Assembly: GCA_021852275.1 (NCBI GenBank)
Contig: JAJZNX010000058.1
Span: 1-37,099, forward strand
DNA from: Planctomycetota bacterium
GTDB lineage: Bacteria; Planctomycetota; Phycisphaerae; WQYP01
Direction: 5' to 3'
DNA length: 37,099 nt
Shown here: positions 8,706 through 16,990 of the stretch, one piece after another
How positions within the stretch are numbered: position 1 is the first letter of the stretch
Layout: each line of letters starts with the position of its first letter
Program-made: the position numbers and the translations under genes
The notes under the pieces: model-generated
What the model was told of the DNA's origin: nothing
What the model saw: the letters and a program-made list of their open reading frames with translations, nothing else
The model's database searches: none

Positions 8706-11528
8706 TCAGCGGCCGCCCTTGAACTCGGCCCTGGACAGCATTTTGAGCTGGGTGGCGGTAAACCAGATTAGAACAATGCCCAGCAGCCAGGCCATGGCTG
8801 TACCGACGCCGAATTGCAGTTTAAGGAAAGTGCGGAAGAAAATTTCCAGCGGAATGATGAGTGTGGCGTGATTCGGTCCACCTCCGGTTAAGGCCAGAAT
8901 GTAATCGGTACCGCCTTGAAAAGCGGCGATGACCGCGGCGATAAATTGTATGACGATCAGATACTTCAATTGGGGTAACGTAATATAGAATATTTTATGC
9001 CAGATACGTGCTCCATCCATTTCCGCCGCTTCGTAGAGTTCGTCAGGGACCGTTTTCAACGCTGCCAGGTACAAAATGGAGCCGGCTCCGGAACCCGCCC
9101 AGATCGTGGGCAATACCACGCAAAGCATGGCCATGCCCGGCGATTGTATCCATCCCAGCGGGGTCAGATGGAAGGGGCCGATCAATCCTTTCAAAATTCC
9201 CAGAGCCGCCATCGGGCCGCCTCCGCGGAAGCCGATCACTATGGGTTTGAGCGTCACGGCCACCAAAGTTCCCGCCACCACCCACAGCGAGACTTTGAGA
9301 AAGCGGCTCATTTCCTCAATTCGGATCGGCAGCATGATGAGAATCGCAATAAATGCAAGCCACAGACCCAGGGCCAACAGTTTTATGAGGGTGGCAGGTA
9401 TTGGCCCGCATAAATTCAACACCAGCAGAAGGTGGTTAAGTACGCCATATTTGGATGGATCAAAAAGCTGCCGCCACAGGAACATAATCAACACCCCGCT
9501 GATCACCGAGGGCAAATAATAGACAGTGCGGAAAATATATTTCAGCGGAGCGGTGGGAACCTCCTGGAGTAAAATGGCCAGCAGAATGGGCGGCCAGAAT
9601 CCAAGGCCAATGGTCAGGGCAACGAAATAAATGGTCCGTTCGAAAGATGTCCAGAACCGGGCATCAAAAAGCACCTTGGCAAAATTGTCTACGCCTGCCC
9701 AGGCGCTGTTTCGGACCAGTTCAAAATGCGAGAAAGCCATGCCCAGTCCGCCCGCAAGTGGAATATAGGCCCAGACAAGCATCAGCAGGAATGCCGGCAG
9801 CAAAAGTGCATATCCACCCCAAAGTCGCCGCCATCCGGACCGGCTGGTGAAAACTGCATCCGCGCGGGTGAAGTACCGCCACACGCGCCAAAGCTCAAAC
9901 AAAAACAGGGCACCAATCACCAAAATGGTAATTGTCGCAATGATTCTACGTATTCGCATAACGTTAAGCGGTATGGCCCCCAGCAGTTGATAGTTAATGC
10001 GCTGCGAAGCCTGCTTGAGCAAACGGCTGATTTGTGCAATCGCCTGGTGACGCGGCACGTTGCCTAAATTATGTTCCAATGCGGAGTTAATGGGCGTGGA
10101 CATGGGAGCATAGATATTCTGTGTGTTGTGCTGGTAGGGTTCCGGTACGCCGTTGGCCAGTGCAATGTCAAAGGCTTTAGCCCATCCGGCGGGCACTTGA
10201 CGCAGCAGCCAGGTATAGCCAAACTTTCGCAGCAGATCAGGATTTACGAATTGCCCGTACCCGGACTGCACAAAAGTTTGTACGCTTAACCGCTGGGCCT
10301 GCGGACTGGTGATAAACCAGATATAGCGCATCACGCCGATCTGTTGCTGCGGCGTGGATTTGGCAAATACACCGAGCATGGTCGCGTTTAATTCGCCGCT
10401 GCTGGTTCCGCCGGGCGGATGCGGTATTGGAGCAATACCCACTATCTGCGGGTTAGTGGCCTGAATTAATTCCTGTGACAGGGTACCAAACATCATGGCA
10501 ATATGACCCTGGCTCCAAAGCCAGAACATATTACTGCCACCGTTTACACTAACATAGGCGGCTCCGCGAATGCTTTTTCCTGCAGTGGTGAAACGACCCT
10601 GGGCAAGTTTACAAAAATAATAAATGGCCTGAGCTGATTGTGGCGAATCGTAAACCGAATGCCATTGGCCCATGGAGTTTCGGGCAATGATGCGTCCGCC
10701 ACTGGATGCCAGCAGTGGGAACATGCTGTAACTGATGTCGCGACCGCCACCAAAGGCAATACCGTATTGACGTTGGGATGGAATGGTCAACTTGCGGGCA
10801 TCTTGAAGTAATTGATCCCATGTGCGCGGTGGCTTGCGCGGATTCAGCCCCGCAGCTCGGAACAGATCCTTGCGATACAGTAAGGCACTAACCAGAATGC
10901 TGGTGGGCATCGACCAGACGTGCTTTTTATGTCTGTGATCGCCGTGGCGATAAATTACCGGCCAGGCGGCTTTGGGTACGCGCCGGTGCATAAGTTTCAG
11001 GGCCTGGGCGATGTCGGCAGGACTGGGGTTGGCCATCCATTGGCCTTGGGCATTGACGTGCCGCTGCGCCGGGTTATTGCTGAGCACTCGGGCTAACAGC
11101 ACTTCCATGGGGGCTAAAAATCCATGTTCAATGTAGGTGGAAGACTGCCGGAAGTTTACGTAAATGGCATTCGGAGGCATGCCTGCTGCAATGGCCATCA
11201 GTGGGCCGGTATCCATGGACGATCCCTGGATGGTCGGCATGGCAAACGCTTTGATCTTGTATTGAGGATATTTTTTGCGAAAGGCCCGCAGCACACGTCG
11301 TGCGGCCATGGAACCCACATCGGTACTGCCAGGATACGGCAAACCTGCGGCTACAAATTCGATGGGGGTAGAGGCGGCATTGACCAGCAAGCCTCTCATC
11401 AGCAGTACGGCCAGAAACGCCAGGCAACTTGTGGAGAGCACTTTCCTCCCGCCCCTGGGAACGCAATGACGGCGGATTCCAGGGCCGGCCCACCAACCAC
11501 TGTGGCTATACCAGTTGATGGGGAGCAT
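8706..11528 (-). CDS. fused solute-binding protein / MalF-type ABC permease
   Basis: A 940-residue fusion. Residues 29-51 are a hydrophobic signal or anchor. Residues from about 55 to 510 are an extracellular solute-binding domain (family 1 type): the RKDLFRAAGLNPRKPPRTWDQL segment and the GHIAMMFGT segment are characteristic. A linker helix at 529-548 leads to a MalF-like permease: TM from about 572, the conserved YLPSVISGVLIMFLWRQLFDP region (about 671-691), and the EAA loop at 830-850 (ELYEAAEMDGARIWHKIFY). The permease part also has about 70 extra residues between 715 and 790, with hydrophobic stretches. AGGA lies 7 bases before the ATG (11528). Domain fusion places the binding protein permanently at its permease. 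No ATPase is encoded nearby, so a shared MsmK/UgpC-type ATPase is probably supplied from elsewhere. The substrate is probably a sugar. Confidence 0.87.
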   Translation of the reverse strand: MLPINWYSHSGWWAGPGIRRHCVPRGGRKVLSTSCLAFLAVLLMRGLLVNAASTPIEFVAAGLPYPGSTDVGSMAARRVLRAFRKKYPQYKIKAFAMPTIQGSSMDTGPLMAIAAGMPPNAIYVNFRQSSTYIEHGFLAPMEVLLARVLSNNPAQRHVNAQGQWMANPSPADIAQALKLMHRRVPKAAWPVIYRHGDHRHKKHVWSMPTSILVSALLYRKDLFRAAGLNPRKPPRTWDQLLQDARKLTIPSQRQYGIAFGGGRDISYSMFPLLASSGGRIIARNSMGQWHSVYDSPQSAQAIYYFCKLAQGRFTTAGKSIRGAAYVSVNGGSNMFWLWSQGHIAMMFGTLSQELIQATNPQIVGIAPIPHPPGGTSSGELNATMLGVFAKSTPQQQIGVMRYIWFITSPQAQRLSVQTFVQSGYGQFVNPDLLRKFGYTWLLRQVPAGWAKAFDIALANGVPEPYQHNTQNIYAPMSTPINSALEHNLGNVPRHQAIAQISRLLKQASQRINYQLLGAIPLNVMRIRRIIATITILVIGALFLFELWRVWRYFTRADAVFTSRSGWRRLWGGYALLLPAFLLMLVWAYIPLAGGLGMAFSHFELVRNSAWAGVDNFAKVLFDARFWTSFERTIYFVALTIGLGFWPPILLAILLQEVPTAPLKYIFRTVYYLPSVISGVLIMFLWRQLFDPSKYGVLNHLLLVLNLCGPIPATLIKLLALGLWLAFIAILIMLPIRIEEMSRFLKVSLWVVAGTLVAVTLKPIVIGFRGGGPMAALGILKGLIGPFHLTPLGWIQSPGMAMLCVVLPTIWAGSGAGSILYLAALKTVPDELYEAAEMDGARIWHKIFYITLPQLKYLIVIQFIAAVIAAFQGGTDYILALTGGGPNHATLIIPLEIFFRTFLKLQFGVGTAMAWLLGIVLIWFTATQLKMLSRAEFKGGR

Positions 11529-11840
11529 ATTTTTATCCTATCGCGGTTCATACTCTTAGGTGCCAAGCATATTTTAAACGCTCCTCCCGTGGGAGTCTTG
11601 CATGGAACAGCCGCTTGCGTCGGTTCAAGACAAGAGCCGGAATATGGACTCTATCAGCACCATTTTGGCCATGCTTCATTTCGGCAGGATAATATTTCAG
11701 GGCACAATGGTTTGCCCATAAAGTCCAGCCGTTGCAGGTGATCATTCGCACGATTCACAGCTAATATCTCGGCTACCCCATGATTGGCATTCAACGGTAT
11801 AATCCCACCGTTGGAATGAACCAGGAGTCACTATAGTCTC
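11529..11840. other. divergent intergenic region (transporter / ubiD operon)
   Basis: This 312-base gap separates divergent genes and should hold both promoters. TATAAT at 11798-11803 is a good -10 box facing the UbiD-type gene, but I see no matching -35. On the minus strand a TTTAAAATA stretch about 45 bases before the fusion gene could be a -10 region. A small CTCCC-GT-GGGAG hairpin lies near 11583-11594. I see no convincing gene. Confidence 0.4.
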
Positions 11841-13367
11841 ATGCCATATGATACATTGCAAGAATTTCTCCAGGTGTTGGAGTCTCAGGGTGAACTGCGC
11901 CGCATTACCACTCCAGTGGATCCAGTATTGGAAGTTGCGGAAATAACCGATCGTGTGAGCAAATCACTGACGCGTGATGGCCAATATCCGGCTGTGGGCA
12001 AAGCTCCGTTTGCAACACCCAACCCGCAGCATGGCACCGCGGCCGTGAATCAGGCCCTGCTTTTTGAACATGTCTGCGGCAGTGATATTCCGCTGGCGAT
12101 TAATACCTTTGGTTCTTTTCAGCGGGTGCATCAGGCTTTGGGCTGCGAAAACCTTGATGAACTGGCAGGGCGCATTGCTGAATTAGTCCGACCAGAAATG
12201 CCTGCCCGGTTGATGGATAAGCTCAAAAAAGGGCTGGATCTGCTGAAAATTGGCAGTTACGCGCCGAAAATTCGCACCAGCGCAGCCCTGTGTCAGCAGG
12301 TGGTGCTGACCGAGCAAGCCGATTTGACCCGCCTGCCCATCATTCAATGCTGGCCCAAGGACGGCGGAAAATATATTACGTTTGGACAGGTGGTCACGAA
12401 GCATCCAGAGACGGGAGCACGCAATTTGGGCATGTATCGGGTGCAAGTGCTGGATAAAAAGCTGACCGCCATGCACTGGCATAAACATCACGATGGTGCC
12501 AGGCATTTTCGGGCGTGGGCATCTTTAAACATGCCGTGCCCGCTGGCCATTACCCTGGGCGGCGAAAGCGTGCTGCCATACGCGGCCACCGCTCCGCTGC
12601 CAGCGGGAGTGGATGAGCATTTGTTTGCGGGATTTTTGATGGGGCGCGGGCTGGACCTGGTGCCGTGCAAAACCATTCCGCTGGAGGTCTCCGCCAACTG
12701 TGAGATGGTCATTGAAGGCTTTGTAGACCCTCAACAAACGGTGCTGGAAGGCCCCTTCGGCGACCACACCGGCTTTTATTCGCTGGCGGATCAATATCCC
12801 GTTTTCCGGGTGACAGCGATTACCCATCGGCACAATCCTGTTTATCCGACTACCATTGTCGGCAAACCCCCACAGGAGGATTTTTATCTGGGCAAAGCGA
12901 CGGAGCGCATATTTCTGCCACTGTTGAAGTTGATGATACCCGACATCATCGATTACGAACTGCCGATGTTCGGAGTCTTTCACAACTGTGCCTTTATCAA
13001 AATTCGCAAGGAATATCCGTACCATGCTCGCAAGGTGATGCATGCGGTGTGGGGGGCGGGCCAGATGGCCTGGACGAAAATGATAGTGGTGGTGGATGAA
13101 CATGTGGATGTGCATAGTGTGGATGATGTGATGTTTCACGTGGCGGCCAATGTGGATCCGCGACGTGACACGGTTCTCGTAGATGGTCCGCTGGATATTC
13201 TGGATCACGCTGCTCCGGCGCTTGGCGCGGGTTCTAAACTCGGTATTGATGCCACCAAAAAATGGGCGGGGGAGGGACAGGTACGCGAATGGCCGGAGGA
13301 GCTTTTGATGGATGACGCCACCGTGGCCCGGGTGAGTCGGCGCTGGAGGGAATATGGTTTCTCATGA
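11841..13367 (+). CDS. UbiD-family prenylated-FMN decarboxylase
   Basis: A cytoplasmic protein of 508 residues, close to the usual UbiD length of about 500. Members decarboxylate aromatic or alpha,beta-unsaturated acids using prenylated FMN made by UbiX. Visible marks are NLGMYRVQV around 195-203 (R200, cofactor/metal region), E292 in VIEGFV, and E303 in LEGPFGDHTGFY, which fit the Arg-Glu-Glu catalytic set of the family. The start at 11841 has AGGAG 13 bases upstream, a little far. The gene ends 14 bases inside a sugar-kinase gene, so the two are translationally linked. It may be the 4-hydroxybenzoate or menaquinone-route decarboxylase, but the family is broad and no ubiquinone or menaquinone genes are next to it, so I give no symbol. 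Confidence 0.9.
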   Translation: MPYDTLQEFLQVLESQGELRRITTPVDPVLEVAEITDRVSKSLTRDGQYPAVGKAPFATPNPQHGTAAVNQALLFEHVCGSDIPLAINTFGSFQRVHQALGCENLDELAGRIAELVRPEMPARLMDKLKKGLDLLKIGSYAPKIRTSAALCQQVVLTEQADLTRLPIIQCWPKDGGKYITFGQVVTKHPETGARNLGMYRVQVLDKKLTAMHWHKHHDGARHFRAWASLNMPCPLAITLGGESVLPYAATAPLPAGVDEHLFAGFLMGRGLDLVPCKTIPLEVSANCEMVIEGFVDPQQTVLEGPFGDHTGFYSLADQYPVFRVTAITHRHNPVYPTTIVGKPPQEDFYLGKATERIFLPLLKLMIPDIIDYELPMFGVFHNCAFIKIRKEYPYHARKVMHAVWGAGQMAWTKMIVVVDEHVDVHSVDDVMFHVAANVDPRRDTVLVDGPLDILDHAAPALGAGSKLGIDATKKWAGEGQVREWPEELLMDDATVARVSRRWREYGFS

Positions 13368-14820
13368 ACGACCAGATACGATCGGTTCAGCGGATCGCGG
13401 ATTACCGGAACTGGTGGGCGAACTGCTGGCCAAAATCCGTGCGGATTCGGAATGGCGATCCGTTCTGAAAGGGGAAGCACATATCGGCCAGGCACCGGGC
13501 CGGCTGGATGTCATGGGGGGAATTGCGGACTACACCGGTTCTCTGGTTTGCCAAATGCCGTTGGCCCTGTCCACGGCAGTGCTCGTGCAAAGACGGACCG
13601 ATCGTTTGCTGGTCCTCAAAAGCTACAACAATCCTGTGGATTCGCGCGGCGGGCCGGCGAATTTTCGTATGAGTTTGGATGACCTTTATGGTTCCGGATC
13701 CCTGTTGGCAGATGCAGTCGTTCGCGCCCGATTTACCGGAACTAATCACTGGGCGGCGTATGTGGCGGGAATTTTTTGGGTGCTGGCAAAAGGTCGTCAC
13801 CTCACCGGGCGGACCAAAGGGGCCAACATCTGCTGCTATTCCAATATACCCATGGGTGCGGGACTCTCCAGCAGTGCGGCGCTGGAAGTGGCGGCTTTGA
13901 ATGCGGTTGCGGGTGCCTACCATCTTACGCTGGATCCTCTGGAAACGGCGGTATTGGCCCAAAAAGTGGAAAATCAAATTGCCCAGGCTCCCTGTGGCAT
14001 TATGGATCAGGTGGCCAGTTCACTGGGTCGGCGGGGAAAACTCCTGTTGCTGAAGTGTCAGCCGCATACGGTGGCAGGCTATGAAGACTTGCCGGCTGGA
14101 ACCGCGGTGGTGGCCATCAACAGTGGAGTGAAACATTCGATCGCAGGGAGTGCGTACAGGCGGGTGCGGGTGGCGGCTTTTATGGCCCACGCGATTGTGG
14201 CTGCCATGGTGCGAGAATTGGGCCTGAAATCGGATCCAACCGGTGGTTATCTGGCCAATGTGCAGCCGGGCTTCTACCGGCGTTATTTGCGGCTCATCCT
14301 GCCGCGTGAAATGTCCGGGCGGGATTTTCTTCGGAGCTACAGGCATACCGCTGATACCATGACGCATATTGAACCAGATGAAAAATATGCAATACGTGCT
14401 GCAGCAGAGCATCACATTATGGAAAACCAACGGGTTGAAAGGTTTATCACGGCGTTAAAAGCTGCGGCCCAAGATCGCGAAAAAAATCTTCGGCGGGCTG
14501 GACGATTGATGCTTGCTGCCCATGCCAGTTACACTAATCGAGTGGCACTGGGTTGCAGGGAGACAGATTTTCTCGTGCGTGCCGTGGTCCATAACGGGCC
14601 AAACAAGGGCTTTTATGGTGCCAAAGCCACCGGCGGTGGCGGCGGTGGAAGCATTGCCATACTGATGGATGATTCCCCGCAGAACTATGGCATCTTGGAC
14701 GACATTGTACATGCCTGCAATGGGAAATTCTCCACTCAGGCGTTGGTCATCCGCGGTTCCGGCCCCGGCGCGTCGGAATTGGGCATATTGACGCTGGTTG
14801 ATGGCGGGATCGTCGGCTAA
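13354..14820 (+). CDS. GHMP sugar kinase (galactokinase / L-arabinokinase type)
   Basis: A cytoplasmic ATP-dependent sugar-1-kinase of 488 residues. All three GHMP motifs are present: motif 1 GRLDVMGGIADYTGS (49-63), which resembles plant ARA1 L-arabinokinase more than the GRVNLIGEHTDY of ordinary galactokinases; motif 2 PMGAGLSSSAA (166-176); and motif 3 GAKATGGGGGGS (422-433). D218 in CGIMDQ is the likely catalytic base. At 488 residues it is longer than a typical galactokinase (about 380-400), with an extra region around 290-350. The ATG at 13354 has CTGGAGGG just upstream and overlaps the end of the UbiD-type gene by 14 bases. The substrate could be galactose, arabinose or another hexose or pentose; the motif 1 resemblance is recalled and was not aligned. 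Confidence 0.82.
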   Translation: MVSHERPDTIGSADRGLPELVGELLAKIRADSEWRSVLKGEAHIGQAPGRLDVMGGIADYTGSLVCQMPLALSTAVLVQRRTDRLLVLKSYNNPVDSRGGPANFRMSLDDLYGSGSLLADAVVRARFTGTNHWAAYVAGIFWVLAKGRHLTGRTKGANICCYSNIPMGAGLSSSAALEVAALNAVAGAYHLTLDPLETAVLAQKVENQIAQAPCGIMDQVASSLGRRGKLLLLKCQPHTVAGYEDLPAGTAVVAINSGVKHSIAGSAYRRVRVAAFMAHAIVAAMVRELGLKSDPTGGYLANVQPGFYRRYLRLILPREMSGRDFLRSYRHTADTMTHIEPDEKYAIRAAAEHHIMENQRVERFITALKAAAQDREKNLRRAGRLMLAAHASYTNRVALGCRETDFLVRAVVHNGPNKGFYGAKATGGGGGGSIAILMDDSPQNYGILDDIVHACNGKFSTQALVIRGSGPGASELGILTLVDGGIVG

Positions 14821-14890
14821 TATCGCCAACCGCTCTGGTGCGGATAACTGATGAAAAGTAAAAATATCCCCAGGACAAAGGACAGTCTCC

Positions 14891-16483
14891 ATGATGAAAA
14901 CCAGATTTGCTCCATCCCCTACCGGCTTTTTGCATGTCGGCGGCGCGCGAACAGCCTTGTTCAACTGGCTTTATGCCCGTCGTCTGGGCGGCAAGTTCAT
15001 TTTGCGCATTGAAGATACGGATCAGGTGCGCTCGACTGCAGAATCCGCAGCAGGAATTCTGCAGGATTTGCTATGGCTGGGGTTGAATTGGGATGAAGGC
15101 CCGCAGGTCGGGGGCGGTAAAAATGAATATTTTCAGAGCATGCGCCTGACAACATACGAAGAACTGATCCAGAAGCTGTTAAAGGACGGTCAGGCTTACG
15201 AATGTTACGAAACGCCGGAACAGCTTGCGGCCATGCGGGCCACGTTTGATAAAGCCAAACGCCCATTTCGCTATCGTCGGGCTATGCCGGGACGAGCTCC
15301 GCGGACGGAGGGCCCAACGGTGATCCGTTTTGACATGCCCTACGAAGACATCACCATTCACGATGCTATTCTTGGTCCGGTAACGGTGCGGGCCGATGAA
15401 CATGATGATATTATCATTCGTAAATCCGATGGCTTTCCTACGTATCACTTTGCAGTGGTGGCGGATGACCATTCCATGGGTGTTACGCATGTATTGCGAG
15501 CGCAGGAGCACCTGATGAATACGCCCAAGCACTTGGCGCTTTACCGGGCGTTTGGATGGGAGCCGCCAACATATGCCCATACGCCGCTGGTGTTCAATAT
15601 GGATTCTACAAAAATGTCCAAACGGGACAAAACCAGGGTCGCCCGCGCCGGATTGCAGGCCTATGCGAAGCGGACGGTGGATGAGGACTATTCCAAATTA
15701 GCGGTAGTTGCCAAGGTTTCCCTTGATCAGATACAGGCATTTATGACCAAAAAAGTGGATGATACCGCACTGGCGGCCACACTGGCCGGCGCTATTGGGC
15801 TGGATCTTCCAGAGATAGACGTACAGGATTTTCGCCGGAGCGGCTACATGGCTGACGCATTGCTTAATTTTATAGCCCTTATCGGTTGGGCTCCGGGAGA
15901 AAATCGTGAATTGCTTTCCCGCCAGGAAATGCTGAATTTATTTTCTGTTGAAACCATCGGCAAGACCAACGGCCGCTTTGATCGCAAAAAGCTTACTTGG
16001 ATGAATGGGGAATACATTCGTAAGGCCTCCATGGATGAACTTCTAGCCGCCCTGAAAAGTTTCATCGAGGTGACAGATTATCCATTGAAGGCAACTTCCG
16101 ACGCGGTATTGCGGGAACTATTGATTATGTATAAGGACCGCATGGCCACATTTGCCGAAATGGCAAAAAACTCCGCCTTTTTTTTTCAGGAACCCGTCTA
16201 CGATGAAAAAGCCTTGAACAAGTTTGTCCGCACTCAGGAAGGTCTTGCCTTTTTGCAGCAACTTTATCCGATATTAGCCGCGGTGGAGGATTGGCGCAAG
16301 GAGACCTTGACTCCAGCCATGGAACAGATTTTATCTTTAGGAGAAAAGAAGGGGGCTGCGGCTCAGGCCATGCGCGTGGCGATCAGCGGCGGAGCGGTCT
16401 CCCCACCGCTGCTGGAAACCATCGCCTTGCTGGGTCGTGATAAAACGCTATCCCGCCTCAAGGCTTTCATTCCGTCTCATTGA
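14891..16483 (+). CDS. gltX: glutamyl-tRNA synthetase
   Basis: A class I aminoacyl-tRNA synthetase of 530 residues that charges tRNA(Glu) with glutamate. The HIGH-type motif is TGFLHVGGART (about 11-21), and the KMSKS motif is STKMSKRDK (around 240), both at the normal places. LRIEDTDQVRS follows the first motif, as is typical. The C-terminal half is helical anticodon-binding domain (from about 340). It is a little longer than bacterial GltX (about 470-490). The extra length includes residues 250-300, just after KMSKS. The start could be either of two adjacent ATG codons (14891 or 14894); an AAAGGA site lies upstream. It sits 70 bases after the sugar kinase, probably in the same operon. It could charge tRNA(Gln) as well (non-discriminating); this cannot be told here. 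Confidence 0.95.
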   Translation: MMKTRFAPSPTGFLHVGGARTALFNWLYARRLGGKFILRIEDTDQVRSTAESAAGILQDLLWLGLNWDEGPQVGGGKNEYFQSMRLTTYEELIQKLLKDGQAYECYETPEQLAAMRATFDKAKRPFRYRRAMPGRAPRTEGPTVIRFDMPYEDITIHDAILGPVTVRADEHDDIIIRKSDGFPTYHFAVVADDHSMGVTHVLRAQEHLMNTPKHLALYRAFGWEPPTYAHTPLVFNMDSTKMSKRDKTRVARAGLQAYAKRTVDEDYSKLAVVAKVSLDQIQAFMTKKVDDTALAATLAGAIGLDLPEIDVQDFRRSGYMADALLNFIALIGWAPGENRELLSRQEMLNLFSVETIGKTNGRFDRKKLTWMNGEYIRKASMDELLAALKSFIEVTDYPLKATSDAVLRELLIMYKDRMATFAEMAKNSAFFFQEPVYDEKALNKFVRTQEGLAFLQQLYPILAAVEDWRKETLTPAMEQILSLGEKKGAAAQAMRVAISGGAVSPPLLETIALLGRDKTLSRLKAFIPSH

Positions 16484-16631
16484 TAATGGTCCGGCAACGC
16501 ATTCGAATGCCTCGTTTATCAGGCAGTATTCCGCGCAATTTATACATGTTCGCCTAGACTTTAGGCAGAAACAGGTGAACCTATCGGCTTACCGTTGGGC
16601 TGCTGCAAGCCTGCATCGATTATGCAGGCAG

Positions 16632-16647
16632 TGGCACAGTGTTTGCT
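16632..16647 (+). promoter_or_regulatory. sigma-54 (RpoN) promoter upstream of first amtB
   Basis: TGGCACAGTGTTTGCT matches the -24/-12 consensus TGGCACR-N4-TTGCW at every defined position, with GG (16633-16634) and GC (16645-16646) twelve bases apart. Transcription would start near 16658, about 330 bases before the ATG at 16991. Ammonium transporters are classic RpoN/NtrC targets, so the context fits. Confidence 0.75.
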
Positions 16648-16787
16648 AATTCTATCTGGCGAGATGGCCAGTGTTATTAAGGCTGTCCATCTGCGGCAAT
16701 AGGTGATTGCCGGAGTGAATTTACCAAGGTCGCAGCGCATGACCCTGACCGTGAGAGGTGCGCGCTAAAAAGGAAAAGGAGGTCAAC

Positions 16788-16799
16788 ATGATGAAATAG
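16788..16799 (+). other. three-codon mini-ORF with strong ribosome binding site in the amtB leader
   Basis: AAAAGGAGG followed five bases later by ATG ATG AAA TAG (16788-16799) gives a Met-Met-Lys peptide and stop. The Shine-Dalgarno sequence is the strongest in the neighbourhood, yet no gene of normal size follows in frame. It may be a regulatory mini-ORF, a ribosome standby site, or the remnant of a lost gene. I cannot decide between these. Confidence 0.35.
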
Positions 16800-16990
16800 C
16801 AGCGTGGGTTGAGTCAGTCAGGGAGAGGGGAAGGCAGGTTCGCATGCCGGGAACGCCCGGATGTCACGATGGCTCAGCATAGTTACCTGTGTCGTTTCTT
16901 TTGGAAGTTGTACAGTGATCCGCAATTTTTTTCCGCGTGTGCCGGAGAAGTGGATCCGCTTCCTGTATTACGCTTAATGGAGATACTTCG

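Larger units (their letters stand above)
16484..16990 (+). other. leader and promoter region of the first ammonium transporter gene
   Basis: This is a 507-base non-coding stretch. It holds a sigma-54 type promoter (16632-16647), a small CTGGC/GCCAG hairpin (about 16656-16671) close to the predicted transcript start, a 7-bp hairpin CGGCAAT/ATTGCCG (16694-16712), a three-codon mini-ORF with a very strong ribosome binding site (16788), and a CCGGG/CCCGG hairpin (about 16843-16863). If the promoter is used, the untranslated leader is about 330 bases, long enough for regulation at RNA level. I see no further gene. Confidence 0.5.

Noticed and set aside
11548-11751. 67-residue minus-strand ORF upstream of the transporter fusion gene
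   Set aside because: No recognisable motif or good ribosome binding site; it lies where promoters are expected.
14543-14556. TGGCACTGGGTTGC, sigma-54-like
   Set aside because: It lies inside the sugar kinase gene and the spacing between the GG and GC doublets is one base too short.
16437-16649. 70-residue ORF after gltX
   Set aside because: It overlaps the gltX end and the sigma-54 promoter and has no known features.
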